Source: Nostoc sp. ATCC 43529
Lineage (GTDB): Bacteria > Cyanobacteriota > Cyanobacteriia > Cyanobacteriales > Nostocaceae
Assembly: GCA_003326205.1 (NCBI GenBank)
Contig: LWTK01000033.1
Span: 62,001 to 126,000, forward strand
Reading direction: 5' to 3'
DNA: 64,000 nt
The notes under the pieces are model-generated. The model worked only from the letters and a program-made list of their open reading frames with translations. It made no database searches and was not told where the DNA came from. The stretch's first letter is position 1, and every line of letters starts with the position of its first letter. Both the position numbers and the translations under genes were made by a program. Shown in pieces: positions 55,051-64,000 of this stretch.

Positions 55051-58000
55051 ATGGCAGCACAAGAAGGATCTATTAACCTCATAAAAGATATAAATACCAG
55101 TGGAGTTTCCTCTAACCCGCAAAATTTAACCAATGTCAACGGTACACTGTACTTTGTTGCGATCGACAACAGTGGTGGCTATGAACTGTGGAAGAGTGAT
55201 GGCACCGAGGCTGGTACTATCGTTGTCAAGGATATCTTCTCTGGCATAGCTAGTTCTTATCCGCAAAATCTGACCAATGTCAACGGCACCCTGTACTTCA
55301 GTGCCACCGACAGCAATGGAGGTAATGAACTGTGGAAGAGTGATGGCACCGAGGCTGGTACTATCCGCGTGAAAGATATCTTCTCTGGCATAGGTAACTC
55401 TAGTCCACAAAATCTGACCAATGTCAACGACACGTTGTACTTCGTTGCCACCGACAGCAATGGAGGTCGCGAACTGTGGAAGAGTGATGGCACCGAGGTG
55501 GGTACTTTCCGTGTTAAGGATATCGTCTTTGGGACAGGTAGCTCTAACCCCCAAAATCTGACCAATGTCAATGGCACGCTGTACTTCAGTGCCAGCGACA
55601 GCAGTGGGGGTAATGAACTGTGGAAAAGTGATGGCACCGAGGCTGGTACTTTCCGTGTTAAGGATATCTTTTTTGGGACAGGTAGCTCTAACCCGCAACA
55701 TCTAACCAATGTCAACGGCATCCTCTACTTTGTTGCCTATGACAGCAGTGGTGGTTATGAGCTGTGGAAGAGTGATGGCACCGAGGCTGGCACTATCCGC
55801 GTGAAAGATATCTTCTCTGGCGCAGGTAGCTCCAACCCCCAAAATATGACCAATGTCAACGGTACGCTGTACTTCACTGCCACTGACAGCAGTGGGGCTA
55901 ATGAACTGTGGAAGAGTGATGGCACCGAAGCTGGTACTGTCCGCGTGAAGAATATCTTCTTTGGCACAGGTAGTTCTTATCCGCAAAATTTGACCAATGT
56001 CAACGGCACGCTGTACTTTAGAGCCACGGACAGCACTGGGGGCTGGGAACTATGGAAGAGTGATGGTACAGAAGCTGGTACTTTGCGCGTGAAGGATATC
56101 TTCTCTGGCACGGGTAGTTCTTATCCGCAAAATCTGACCAATGTCAACGGTACACTGTACTTCAGTGCCAGCGACAGCAGTGGGGGTAATGAACTGTGGA
56201 AGAGTGATGGCACAGAAGCTGGTACTGTCCGCGTTAAGGATATCTTTTCTGCCACAGGTAGTTCTAACCCCCAAAATCTGACTAACGTCAACGGCACACT
56301 GTACTTCAGAGCTACTGACGGCACTGGTGGCTATGAACTGTGGCAGAGTGATGGCACAGAAGGTGGTACTGTCCGCCTCAAGGATATTAATACCACTACA
56401 CTATCCTCTGAACCGTCTTTTCTGACCAATGTCAATGGCACGCTCTACTTTAGAGCCACCGACGGCAATGGAGGTAATGAACTGTGGAAGAGTGATGGTA
56501 CTGAGGTTGGTACTATCAGCGTCAAAGATATCTTTTCTGGCATAGGTAGCTCTAACCCTCAAAATCTGACCAATGTCAACGGTACGCTGTACTTCAGTGC
56601 CACCGACAGCAGTGGCGGCAATGAACTGTGGAAAAGTGATGGCATCGAGGCTGGTACTATCAGTGTCAAAGATATCTTCTCTGGCACAGGTAGCTCTAAC
56701 CCGAACTTTCTGACCAATATCAACGATACACTGTACTTCGTTGCCACTGACAGCAGTGGGGGCCGAGAACTGTGGAAGACTGATGGCACTGAGTCTGGTA
56801 CTGTCCTGATTAAGGATCTCTTTTCTGGCACGGGTAGTTCTAACCCACAAAATCTGACGAATGTCAACGGCACGCTGTATTTCAGTGCTACTGACAGCAG
56901 TGGGGGTCGCGAACTGTGGAAGAGTGATGGTACTGAGTCTGGTACTGTCCTGATTAAGGATATCGTCTCTGGCACGGGTAGCTCTAACCCCCGAAATCTG
57001 ACCAATGTCAACGACACGCTGTACTTCGTTGCTTATGACAGCAGTGGGGATAATGAACTATGGAAAAGTGATGGCACCGAGGCTGGTACCATCCGCGTCA
57101 AGGATATTTTTTCTGATACGGGTAGCTCTAACCCTGCATATCTGACGAATGTCAACGGTACGCTGTACTTCAGTGCCACTGACAGCAGTGGAGACAATGA
57201 ACTGTGGAAGAGTGATGGCACCGAGGCTGGTACTGTCCGCGTCAAGGATATCTTCTCTGGTATCGGTAGCTCTAACCCTGCATATCTAACAAATGTCAAC
57301 GGCACGCTATATTTCGTTGCTTATGACAACATTGGCGGCAACGAACTGTGGAAGAGTGATGGCACCGAGGCTGGTACTGTCCGCGTCAAGGATATCTTCT
57401 CTGGTATCGGTAGCTCTAACTTGCAAAATCTAACCAATGTCAACGGTACGCTGTATTTCAGTGCCACTGACAGCAGTGGGGGCAATGAACTGTGGAAGAG
57501 TGATGGCACCCAAGTGGGTACTGTCTGCGTCAAGGATATCTTTTCTGGTATAGGTAGCTCTAACCCTAACAACCTAACTTACATCGATGGCAAACTCTAC
57601 TTTTTTGCTGACAACGGGAACACTGGACAAGAACTTTTTGTGCTTGACCTTAACAATACTCCCACTGACATAAGTCTGAGTGCCGCCAGTGTTGACGAGA
57701 ATGTTCCTACCAACACGCTAATTGGTAACTTTAGCACCATTGACCCTGATACAAACGACACCCACACCTATACTCTAGTTTCAGGTACAGGCGACACCGA
57801 TAACAGCGCCTTCACGATTGTTGGTAACGAGTTACGTATCAACGACTGCCCCGACTACGAAACCAAGGATAGCTACAACATCCGTTTACGCACCACAGAT
57901 GGAGGTGGCTTATTCTACGAGAAAACGATCGCGATCGCAGTCAACAATATTAATGATGCCCCTACACTGGAAAATCCTATTACCGACCAAACAGCAATAG

Positions 58001-58380
58001 AAGACACCACCTGCAATTCCACAACTGACAGCCTCATTGCTGGTTCGGGCAATAGTAACTTGTTGAGCGGTGTAGGTAACGATGTACTCATCGGTGGAAG
58101 CGAACAAGATAGCTTCAATCTGGCTGATATCTGCACTGGAGGTTACGATCCTATTGCTGATTTCGCCGTTAAAAATGATATTATTTCCATTTTCAAAGCA
58201 GAATTTGGATTGAGCCAATCTCAGGATATGAAGCTCAATTCGAGCTTGTTCCACCTGGGGACTATTGCGATAACGGCAAGCGATCGCTCGATCTACAATC
58301 AAGCTACGGGTGACTTATTCTTTGATACAGATGGAATAATTTCCAATCACCTAATTCTTGAATCAGGCACTGCTTACTAG
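55051..58380 (+). CDS. ELWxxDGTxxGT-repeat protein with cadherin-like and short calcium-binding C-terminal region
   Basis: The 1109-residue protein has AAGG upstream of the ATG. From about residue 15 to 860 there are 17 copies plus a degenerate one of a repeat of about 48 residues, each with NGTLYF, then (N/Y/R)ELWKSDGTEAGT. A cadherin-like segment follows (DENVPTNTLIGNFSTIDPDT, about 880-970). The C-terminus (about 1000-1109) has GSGNSNLLSGVGNDVLIGGS, an RTX-like calcium block, and SFNLADICTGGYDPIADFAV. No N-terminal signal peptide is visible, as in type I-secreted RTX proteins. It is probably an extracellular matrix or adhesion protein. Confidence 0.9.
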   Translation: MAAQEGSINLIKDINTSGVSSNPQNLTNVNGTLYFVAIDNSGGYELWKSDGTEAGTIVVKDIFSGIASSYPQNLTNVNGTLYFSATDSNGGNELWKSDGTEAGTIRVKDIFSGIGNSSPQNLTNVNDTLYFVATDSNGGRELWKSDGTEVGTFRVKDIVFGTGSSNPQNLTNVNGTLYFSASDSSGGNELWKSDGTEAGTFRVKDIFFGTGSSNPQHLTNVNGILYFVAYDSSGGYELWKSDGTEAGTIRVKDIFSGAGSSNPQNMTNVNGTLYFTATDSSGANELWKSDGTEAGTVRVKNIFFGTGSSYPQNLTNVNGTLYFRATDSTGGWELWKSDGTEAGTLRVKDIFSGTGSSYPQNLTNVNGTLYFSASDSSGGNELWKSDGTEAGTVRVKDIFSATGSSNPQNLTNVNGTLYFRATDGTGGYELWQSDGTEGGTVRLKDINTTTLSSEPSFLTNVNGTLYFRATDGNGGNELWKSDGTEVGTISVKDIFSGIGSSNPQNLTNVNGTLYFSATDSSGGNELWKSDGIEAGTISVKDIFSGTGSSNPNFLTNINDTLYFVATDSSGGRELWKTDGTESGTVLIKDLFSGTGSSNPQNLTNVNGTLYFSATDSSGGRELWKSDGTESGTVLIKDIVSGTGSSNPRNLTNVNDTLYFVAYDSSGDNELWKSDGTEAGTIRVKDIFSDTGSSNPAYLTNVNGTLYFSATDSSGDNELWKSDGTEAGTVRVKDIFSGIGSSNPAYLTNVNGTLYFVAYDNIGGNELWKSDGTEAGTVRVKDIFSGIGSSNLQNLTNVNGTLYFSATDSSGGNELWKSDGTQVGTVCVKDIFSGIGSSNPNNLTYIDGKLYFFADNGNTGQELFVLDLNNTPTDISLSAASVDENVPTNTLIGNFSTIDPDTNDTHTYTLVSGTGDTDNSAFTIVGNELRINDCPDYETKDSYNIRLRTTDGGGLFYEKTIAIAVNNINDAPTLENPITDQTAIEDTTCNSTTDSLIAGSGNSNLLSGVGNDVLIGGSEQDSFNLADICTGGYDPIADFAVKNDIISIFKAEFGLSQSQDMKLNSSLFHLGTIAITASDRSIYNQATGDLFFDTDGIISNHLILESGTAY

Positions 58381-58871
58381 TCAAAATATCATTGCGATTG
58401 CGTAACTTGTCTATTTTCATACCTGTACCTCACCAGATTAAAAATGACTATATGCCTGTTTTCCCCTTCATCGAAAGAGGGTGTTTGCGAAATAATATTC
58501 TTGACCACGTTTAGCATTTTTCAACTATTCACGACCTAAATTGAAATTCCTATCTGCTAAAGTTAATCGATGATTTCAGATTCTCGACAAGCATAAAAAT
58601 ACTGACAATTTTCACAAAATATATTATGCACCATCTATCTAGATATTTAGCTATCTGGAGTTTTTAGTAAATTAAACTAAATCCGTTTTATATAAATAGA
58701 GTATAAAATTCAACATATTTGCTGAGGCTGTTTAATTTAAAAAAAAGCGAAGCTAGAAAACTTGGCGATCGCATTTTTACATAGCAAGAAAAATAGCGAT
58801 CGCATTTGGGGCGTTTACCAACGCCTGATTTCGCTTGTAATTTTTAGCTAAAGGTTTAAGGAAAAACAGTT
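58381..58871. other. Upstream region of the second ELWxxDGT gene, duplicated from 54.6-55.05 kb
   Basis: There is no ORF. Long stretches agree with the region before the first gene (TTTTCAACTATTCACGACCT, ATATTTGCTGAGGCTGTTTA, AAAATAGCGATCGCA, TTAAGGAAAAACAGTTATGG), showing that promoter and leader were duplicated with the gene. Confidence 0.75.
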
Positions 58872-61800
58872 ATGGCAGCCGAAGAAGCATTAATTAACCT
58901 GATAAAAGATATCAATACCATTGGAGCTAGCTCTTATCCGCAATATCTGACGGATGTCAACGGCACGCTGTACTTCAGGGCTACCGACAGCAGCGGCGAT
59001 CAGGAATTGTGGAAGAGTGATGGCACTGAGGCTGGCACTGTCCGTGTCAAGGATATTAATGGCATGGGTAGTTCTAACCCAGGATATCTGACGAATGTCA
59101 ACGGTACACTATACTTCCTTGCCACTGACAGCAGTGGCGACTCTGAACTGTGGAAGACTGATGGCACCGAGGCTGGTACTGTCCGCGTCAAGGATATTAA
59201 TGGCATCGGTACTTCTAACCCGCAAAATCTAACGAATGTCAATGGCACGCTTTACTTCAATGCTACCGACAGCAGTGCGGGGACTGAATTGTGGAAAAGT
59301 GATGGTACTGAGGCTGGTACTGTCCGCGTCAAGGATATCCTTTCTGGTATCGGTGGCTCTAGCCCAGTATCTTTGACGAATGTCAACGGCACACTTTACT
59401 TCAGGGCTACCGACAGCAGTGCGGGGACTGAATTGTGGAAAAGTGATGGCACCCAGGCTGGTACTGTCCGTGTCAAGGATATCAATACTGGCACGGATAG
59501 CTCTGAACCAGCATATCTGACGAATGTCAACGGCACGCTGTACTTCAGTGCCATCGACAGCAGTGGAGGTCGGGAACTATGGAAGAGTGATGGTACTGAG
59601 GCTGGCACTGTCCGCGTCAAGGATATTAATACTGGCACGGATAGCTCTTCCCTAGAATATCTGACGAATGTCAACGGCACGCTGTACTTCAGAGCCTATG
59701 ACACCTCTGGGGGCTATGAATTGTGGAAAAGTGATGGCACCGAGGCTGGTACTGTCCGCGTCAAGGATATTAATGGCATGGGTGATTCTAACCCAGGACA
59801 TCTGACGAATGTCAATGGCACGCTTTACTTCAGTGCTAGCGACAGCAGCGGCGATCGCGAATTGTGGAAGAGTGATGGCACTGAGGCTGGTACTGTCCGC
59901 GTCAAAGATATCGTCTCTGGCTCGGATAGCTCTTATCCAGCATATCTGACGAATGTTAACGGCACGCTGTACTTCAGCGCTACCGATAGCAGTGGGGACT
60001 ATGAGCTTTGGAAAAGTGATGGTACTGAGGCTGGAACTGTCCGTGTCAACGATATTAATGCCACGGGTAGTTCTAACCCGTACAATCTGACGAATGTTAA
60101 CGATACACTGTACTTCAGTGCTACCGATAGCAGTGGGGACTATGAGCTTTGGAAAAGTGATGGTACTGAGGCTGGAACTGTTCGCCTCAAGGATGTTAAT
60201 AGTTCTACGCTCTCGTCTGGACTAGGAAATCTGACAAATGTCAACGGCACGCTGTACTTTGTTGCCAGAGACAGCAGCGGCGATGGGGAATTGTGGAAGA
60301 GTGATGGCACAGAAGGTGGAACTGTTCGTGTCAAGGATATTTATACTGGCACGGGTAGCTCTGCACCACAAAATCTGACGAATATCAACGGCACGCTGTA
60401 CTTCAGTGCCATCGACAGCAGTGGAGGTCGGGAACTATGGAAGAGTGATGGTACTGAAGCTGGCACTGTCCGTGTCAAGGATATTTATACTGGCAAGGGT
60501 AGCTCTGAACCACAAAATCTGGCGAATATCAACGGCACGCTGTACTTCAGTGCCAGCAACAGCATTGAGGATCGAGAGTTGTGGAAAAGTGATGGTACCC
60601 AGGTGGGTACTGTCCGCATCAAGGATATCGTCTCTGGCACGGGTGGCTCTGCTCCACAAAATCTAACGAATGTCAATGGCACACTGTACTTCAGTGCCTA
60701 TGACAGCAGTGGGGGGACTGAACTGTGGAAAAGTGATGGCACTGAGGCTGGTACTATCCGCGTCAAGGATATTAATACTGGCACAGGTAGTTCTAACCCG
60801 TACAATCTGACGAATATCAACGGCATACTTTACTTCAGTGCCTATGACAGCAGTGGGGGGACTGAACTGTGGAAAAGTGATGGCACTGAGGCTGGTACTA
60901 TCCGCGTCAAGGATATTAATACTGGCACAGGTAGTTCTAACCCGTACAATCTGACGAATGTTAACAACACGCTGTACTTCGCTGCCTATGATAGTAGTGG
61001 GGGGACTGAATTGTGGAAAAGTGATGGCACCCAGGCTGGTACTGTCCGCGTTAAAGATATTTATACTGGCACGGCTGGCTCTAGCCCAGGATATCTGACG
61101 AATGTCAATGGCACACTGTACTTTGCTGCCTATGATAGCAGCGGTGGCTATGAACTCTGGAAGAGTGATGGCACTGAGGCTGGTACTGTCCGCATCAAAG
61201 ATATTTATACTGGTACGGCTAGTTCTTCACCAAAATATCTGACGAATGCCAACGGCACACTGTACTTCACAGCAACAGATAGCAGTGGGGGGACTGAACT
61301 GTGGAAGAGTGATGGTACCCAGGTGGGTACTGTCCGCGTCAAGGATATCTACCCTGGCTTAAATGGCTCTAATCCCATCAACTTAACTTACGTTAATGGC
61401 AAACTCTACTTTTTTGCTGACAATGGTAAAACTGGGCAAGAACTCTTTCAGCTTCACCTAAGCAACAGTACCCCTACTCACCTGAGTCTGAGTGCGACAA
61501 GTATTAACGAGAATGTTCCTGCGAACACAGTAATTGGCAACTTTAGTACTGTTGATGCCGATGCAACCAACACCCACACCTACACCTTAGTTTTGGGTAC
61601 GGACACCAACGATAACAGTGCCTTCACGATTGTCGGTAACGAGTTACGTATCAACGCTTCCCCCGACTACGAAACCAAGAATAGTTACAACATCCGTGTA
61701 CGTACCAAAGATCAGGGTGGCTTATTCTACGAAAAAGCGATCGCGATTATAGTCAACAATATTAACGATGCCCCAACGGTTGCAAATCCCATTGCTGACC

Positions 61801-64000
61801 AAACAGCGACAGAAGATACCTTCTTCAGCTTCACCCCACCAGCAAACACCTTCGCTGATGTCGATACTGGAGATAATCTTACCTACAGGGCCATCTTGGA
61901 AAATGGTGATACACTTCCTGCTTGGTTAACCTTCAACGGCACAACCTTCAGTGGTACTCCCACAAATGACAACGTTGGTAGCCTCAACATTAAAGTTATA
62001 GCCAGTGATGGAATAGCAACTATCAGCGATATTTTTACATTAACAGTGGCGAATACCAACGATACGCCCGTGGCTGTTAACGACAGCATCACCACAAACC
62101 AAAACACACCCATTATCATTAGTGCTACTACTCTTTTAAACAATGATAAAGATGTCGATGCCAGCGATGTATTGAGCATTACTAGCTGGACTCAACCTAG
62201 CCAAGGAAGCTTAGTTAACAATGGTGACGGTACTTACACATATACACCTAACCAAAACTATTATGGCTCTGATAGCTTCACTTATACCCTCAGCGATGGA
62301 CAAGGAGGCAGCAGTATTGCAACTGTTAACTTGCTCGTAAATCAAACAATCAATGTCATTAATGGCACTTTAAGCGCAGATAACCTGACTGGTACAGAAA
62401 TAAGAGATATCATCTCTGGATTCCAAGCAAATGACAACCTCAAAGGACTAGGCGATAATGACACCCTTGATGGTGGTGATGGAAATGATACCTTAGATGG
62501 CGGTGCAGGAGATGACAGTCTCATCGGTGGTAAAGGCAATGACATTTATACTGTGGACAGCATCAGCGACATTGTTATTGAAGAAGTCAATGCAGGCACA
62601 GATTTAGTCAAGTCTTCTGTAAATTGGCTGTTAGCAGCTAATCTAGAAAAGTTGACCCTGATGGCAACTGAGGCAATTAATGGTACTGGTAACAGCCTGA
62701 ATAACATTCTCACGGGAAATACTGCCGCTAATATCTTGAAGGGAGAAGGTGGCAATGACAGCCTCATTGGTGGTGAGGGCAATGATAGCCTCATTGGTGG
62801 TGAGGGCAATGATACCTTAGATGGCGGCGTAGGTGCTGACAGTCTCGATGGTGGAGCCGGCAATGACATTTACACTGTAGACAACCTCAGCGATATTATT
62901 ACTGAAGGCTTGAATGCAGGTACAGATTTAGTCAAGTCTTCCGTGAATTTGGTATTGGCAGATAACGTGGAAAACTTGACCTTGACTGGAACCGGAGCGA
63001 TCGATGGTACTGGTAACAAAGAGAATAACATTCTCATTGGAAATACTGCTGCCAACATCTTGAAGGGAGAAGAGGGCAATGATAGCCTGATAGGTGGTTC
63101 CGGTAATGACACCTTAGTTGGTGGTTCTGGTAATGACACCTTAGATGGTGGTATTGGTAATGATAGCTTTGATGGTGGAAGTGGCAATGATATTTACATC
63201 GTAGACAGCCTCAGCGATGTGATTACTGAAGGCTTAAATGCAGGTACAGATTTAGTCAATTCTGCGGTGAGTTGGGTGTTGATAGATAACCTGGAAAACT
63301 TGACTCTGACTGGAAGCAAAGTCATCAATGGTACTGGTAACGAAGAGAATAACATCCTCACAGGAAATAGTGCCGCTAACATCTTAAAAGCAGAAGATGG
63401 CAATGATACCCTGATTGGTGGCTCCGGTAATGACACCTTGTTCGGTGATTTGGGTGACGATATCTTGGATGGAGGCGCAGGAATTGACAGCCTTGATGGT
63501 GGAGTCGGTAATGATACTTATACTGTAGACAACCTCAGCGATGCAATTACTGAAGGCTTAGATGCAGGAATAGATTTAGTCAAGTCTTCGGTTAGCTGGG
63601 TGATGGGAAATAACCTGGAAAACTTGACCTTGACTGGAAGCAAGGTCATCAATGGTACTGGTAACAGCCTCAATAACATCCTTGTCGGAAATACTGCTGC
63701 TAACATCTTGAATGGAGTTGATGGCAACGATCGCCTCTTTGGTAACTCAGGCAATGATACCTTGGATGGAGGTACGGGTGACGATGTACTCAGCGGTGGA
63801 ATTGGTCGAGATGTGTTAACTGGTGGAACTGGGCGAGATAGCTTCAACCTGGCTGATACCCGCACCGGAGGCTACGATACTATTACTGATTTTACTGTTG
63901 GAGATGATACTATCTTAATTTCCAAAGCAGAATTTGGACTGACCCAATCTCAAGATACACCACTCGAAGAAAGCTTGTTCCGAATTGGGACTAGTGCAAC
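58872..64000 (+). CDS. Second ELWxxDGTxxGT-repeat RTX protein, 3' end outside the window
   Basis: The frame runs from the ATG at 58872 to the window edge, more than 1700 codons. Layout: MAAEEALINLIKDIN, then about 17 ELWKSDGT(E/Q)xGT repeats of 46-48 residues to about 61450, cadherin-like ENVPANTVIGNFSTVDADAT, a bacterial Ig-like segment (DTFFSFTPPANTFADVDTGD), a cadherin-like repeat (VNDSITTNQNTPIIIS), and from about 62450 several blocks of GGxGNDxLxGG nonapeptide repeats alternating with NDIYTVDxLSDxITEGLNAG-type segments. The C-terminal block SFNLADTRTGGYDTITDFTV matches the first protein's end. It is a likely type I-secreted calcium-binding adhesin. Confidence 0.9.
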   Translation, partial: MAAEEALINLIKDINTIGASSYPQYLTDVNGTLYFRATDSSGDQELWKSDGTEAGTVRVKDINGMGSSNPGYLTNVNGTLYFLATDSSGDSELWKTDGTEAGTVRVKDINGIGTSNPQNLTNVNGTLYFNATDSSAGTELWKSDGTEAGTVRVKDILSGIGGSSPVSLTNVNGTLYFRATDSSAGTELWKSDGTQAGTVRVKDINTGTDSSEPAYLTNVNGTLYFSAIDSSGGRELWKSDGTEAGTVRVKDINTGTDSSSLEYLTNVNGTLYFRAYDTSGGYELWKSDGTEAGTVRVKDINGMGDSNPGHLTNVNGTLYFSASDSSGDRELWKSDGTEAGTVRVKDIVSGSDSSYPAYLTNVNGTLYFSATDSSGDYELWKSDGTEAGTVRVNDINATGSSNPYNLTNVNDTLYFSATDSSGDYELWKSDGTEAGTVRLKDVNSSTLSSGLGNLTNVNGTLYFVARDSSGDGELWKSDGTEGGTVRVKDIYTGTGSSAPQNLTNINGTLYFSAIDSSGGRELWKSDGTEAGTVRVKDIYTGKGSSEPQNLANINGTLYFSASNSIEDRELWKSDGTQVGTVRIKDIVSGTGGSAPQNLTNVNGTLYFSAYDSSGGTELWKSDGTEAGTIRVKDINTGTGSSNPYNLTNINGILYFSAYDSSGGTELWKSDGTEAGTIRVKDINTGTGSSNPYNLTNVNNTLYFAAYDSSGGTELWKSDGTQAGTVRVKDIYTGTAGSSPGYLTNVNGTLYFAAYDSSGGYELWKSDGTEAGTVRIKDIYTGTASSSPKYLTNANGTLYFTATDSSGGTELWKSDGTQVGTVRVKDIYPGLNGSNPINLTYVNGKLYFFADNGKTGQELFQLHLSNSTPTHLSLSATSINENVPANTVIGNFSTVDADATNTHTYTLVLGTDTNDNSAFTIVGNELRINASPDYETKNSYNIRVRTKDQGGLFYEKAIAIIVNNINDAPTVANPIADQTATEDTFFSFTPPANTFADVDTGDNLTYRAILENGDTLPAWLTFNGTTFSGTPTNDNVGSLNIKVIASDGIATISDIFTLTVANTNDTPVAVNDSITTNQNTPIIISATTLLNNDKDVDASDVLSITSWTQPSQGSLVNNGDGTYTYTPNQNYYGSDSFTYTLSDGQGGSSIATVNLLVNQTINVINGTLSADNLTGTEIRDIISGFQANDNLKGLGDNDTLDGGDGNDTLDGGAGDDSLIGGKGNDIYTVDSISDIVIEEVNAGTDLVKSSVNWLLAANLEKLTLMATEAINGTGNSLNNILTGNTAANILKGEGGNDSLIGGEGNDSLIGGEGNDTLDGGVGADSLDGGAGNDIYTVDNLSDIITEGLNAGTDLVKSSVNLVLADNVENLTLTGTGAIDGTGNKENNILIGNTAANILKGEEGNDSLIGGSGNDTLVGGSGNDTLDGGIGNDSFDGGSGNDIYIVDSLSDVITEGLNAGTDLVNSAVSWVLIDNLENLTLTGSKVINGTGNEENNILTGNSAANILKAEDGNDTLIGGSGNDTLFGDLGDDILDGGAGIDSLDGGVGNDTYTVDNLSDAITEGLDAGIDLVKSSVSWVMGNNLENLTLTGSKVINGTGNSLNNILVGNTAANILNGVDGNDRLFGNSGNDTLDGGTGDDVLSGGIGRDVLTGGTGRDSFNLADTRTGGYDTITDFTVGDDTILISKAEFGLTQSQDTPLEESLFRIGTSA

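Noticed and set aside
55126..57572. Several minus-strand ORFs of 70-190 codons inside the first ELWxxDGT gene
   Set aside because: They repeat with the same 144-bp period as the sense repeats and are low-complexity mirror images. They are by-products of the codon pattern of the real gene.
55111..57600. Regular 144-bp repeats considered as a CRISPR array
   Set aside because: The repeat unit is coding, stays in frame and varies gradually. There are no fixed-length unique spacers and no cas genes.
59000..63865. Minus-strand ORFs rich in Pro, Ser and Leu (such as LPxPPSKVSLPxPP) opposite the second ELWxxDGT/RTX gene
   Set aside because: They are the antisense reading of GGxGNDxL repeats. No start signals and no known similarity.

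Overview
This 64 kb window is chromosome-like DNA of a filamentous, Nostoc-type cyanobacterium. The evidence is photosynthetic genes (psbV for cytochrome c550, petE for plastocyanin, a cytochrome c6, crtP/crtB, light-dependent protochlorophyllide reductase), many HIP1 octamers (GCGATCGC), heptameric short tandem repeats (CTCCTAA, TTGCCTA, TTTGTCC and similar) between genes, and a very long tRNA array of the kind known from heterocystous cyanobacteria. Coding density is moderate and both strands are used.

Layout. 0-5 kb: the 3' end of a DegT-type sugar aminotransferase, a Wzc-type tyrosine autokinase and an overlapping Calx-beta-like ORF (exopolysaccharide), then purT. 5-12 kb: pentapeptide protein, an ABC-2 permease/ATPase pair, MscS channel, small conserved proteins and a decayed HNH endonuclease gene. 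12-19 kb: a GAF sensor kinase whose phospho-acceptor His is replaced by Asp, a START-like protein, tRNA-Glu, a Na+/H+ antiporter with a TrkA domain, a cytochrome b6-like paralogue lacking one haem ligand, and a lipase-like hydrolase. 19-27 kb: a TonB-like protein, a truncated PEP-CTERM gene, the lumenal electron-carrier cluster (cytochrome c6, plastocyanin, cytochrome c550) and two sugar ABC permeases. 26-35 kb: a large uncharacterised AAA+ ATPase, a MITE-like element, hydrolase, methyltransferase, the sugar-binding protein that probably serves the permeases, and an MFS carrier. 34-39 kb: accD, prepilin peptidase, leuB.

39.0-42.5 kb holds the most striking locus: 31 tRNA or tRNA-like genes on one strand, with anticodons for all 20 amino acids. 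They are preceded by a sigma70-like promoter overlapped by three helically phased direct repeats, and by a boxA-type antiterminator like that of cyanobacterial rRNA operons. Several members are aberrant: leucine anticodons on bodies with short variable loops, and a tRNA-like gene with a collapsed T arm.

42.5-55 kb: family-3 glycosidase, crtP-crtB, tRNA-Ser, a NatB-like amino-acid-binding lipoprotein, a beta-barrel-like protein, succinate dehydrogenase flavoprotein, small conserved proteins and por. 55-64 kb: two tandem giant genes for ELWxxDGTxxGT-repeat proteins with cadherin-like and RTX calcium-binding regions. The second runs off the window. The pair, including about 400 bp of upstream DNA, arose by duplication.

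Family assignments rest on reading motifs by eye. No database search was possible. tRNA coordinates come from hand folding of the cloverleaf.
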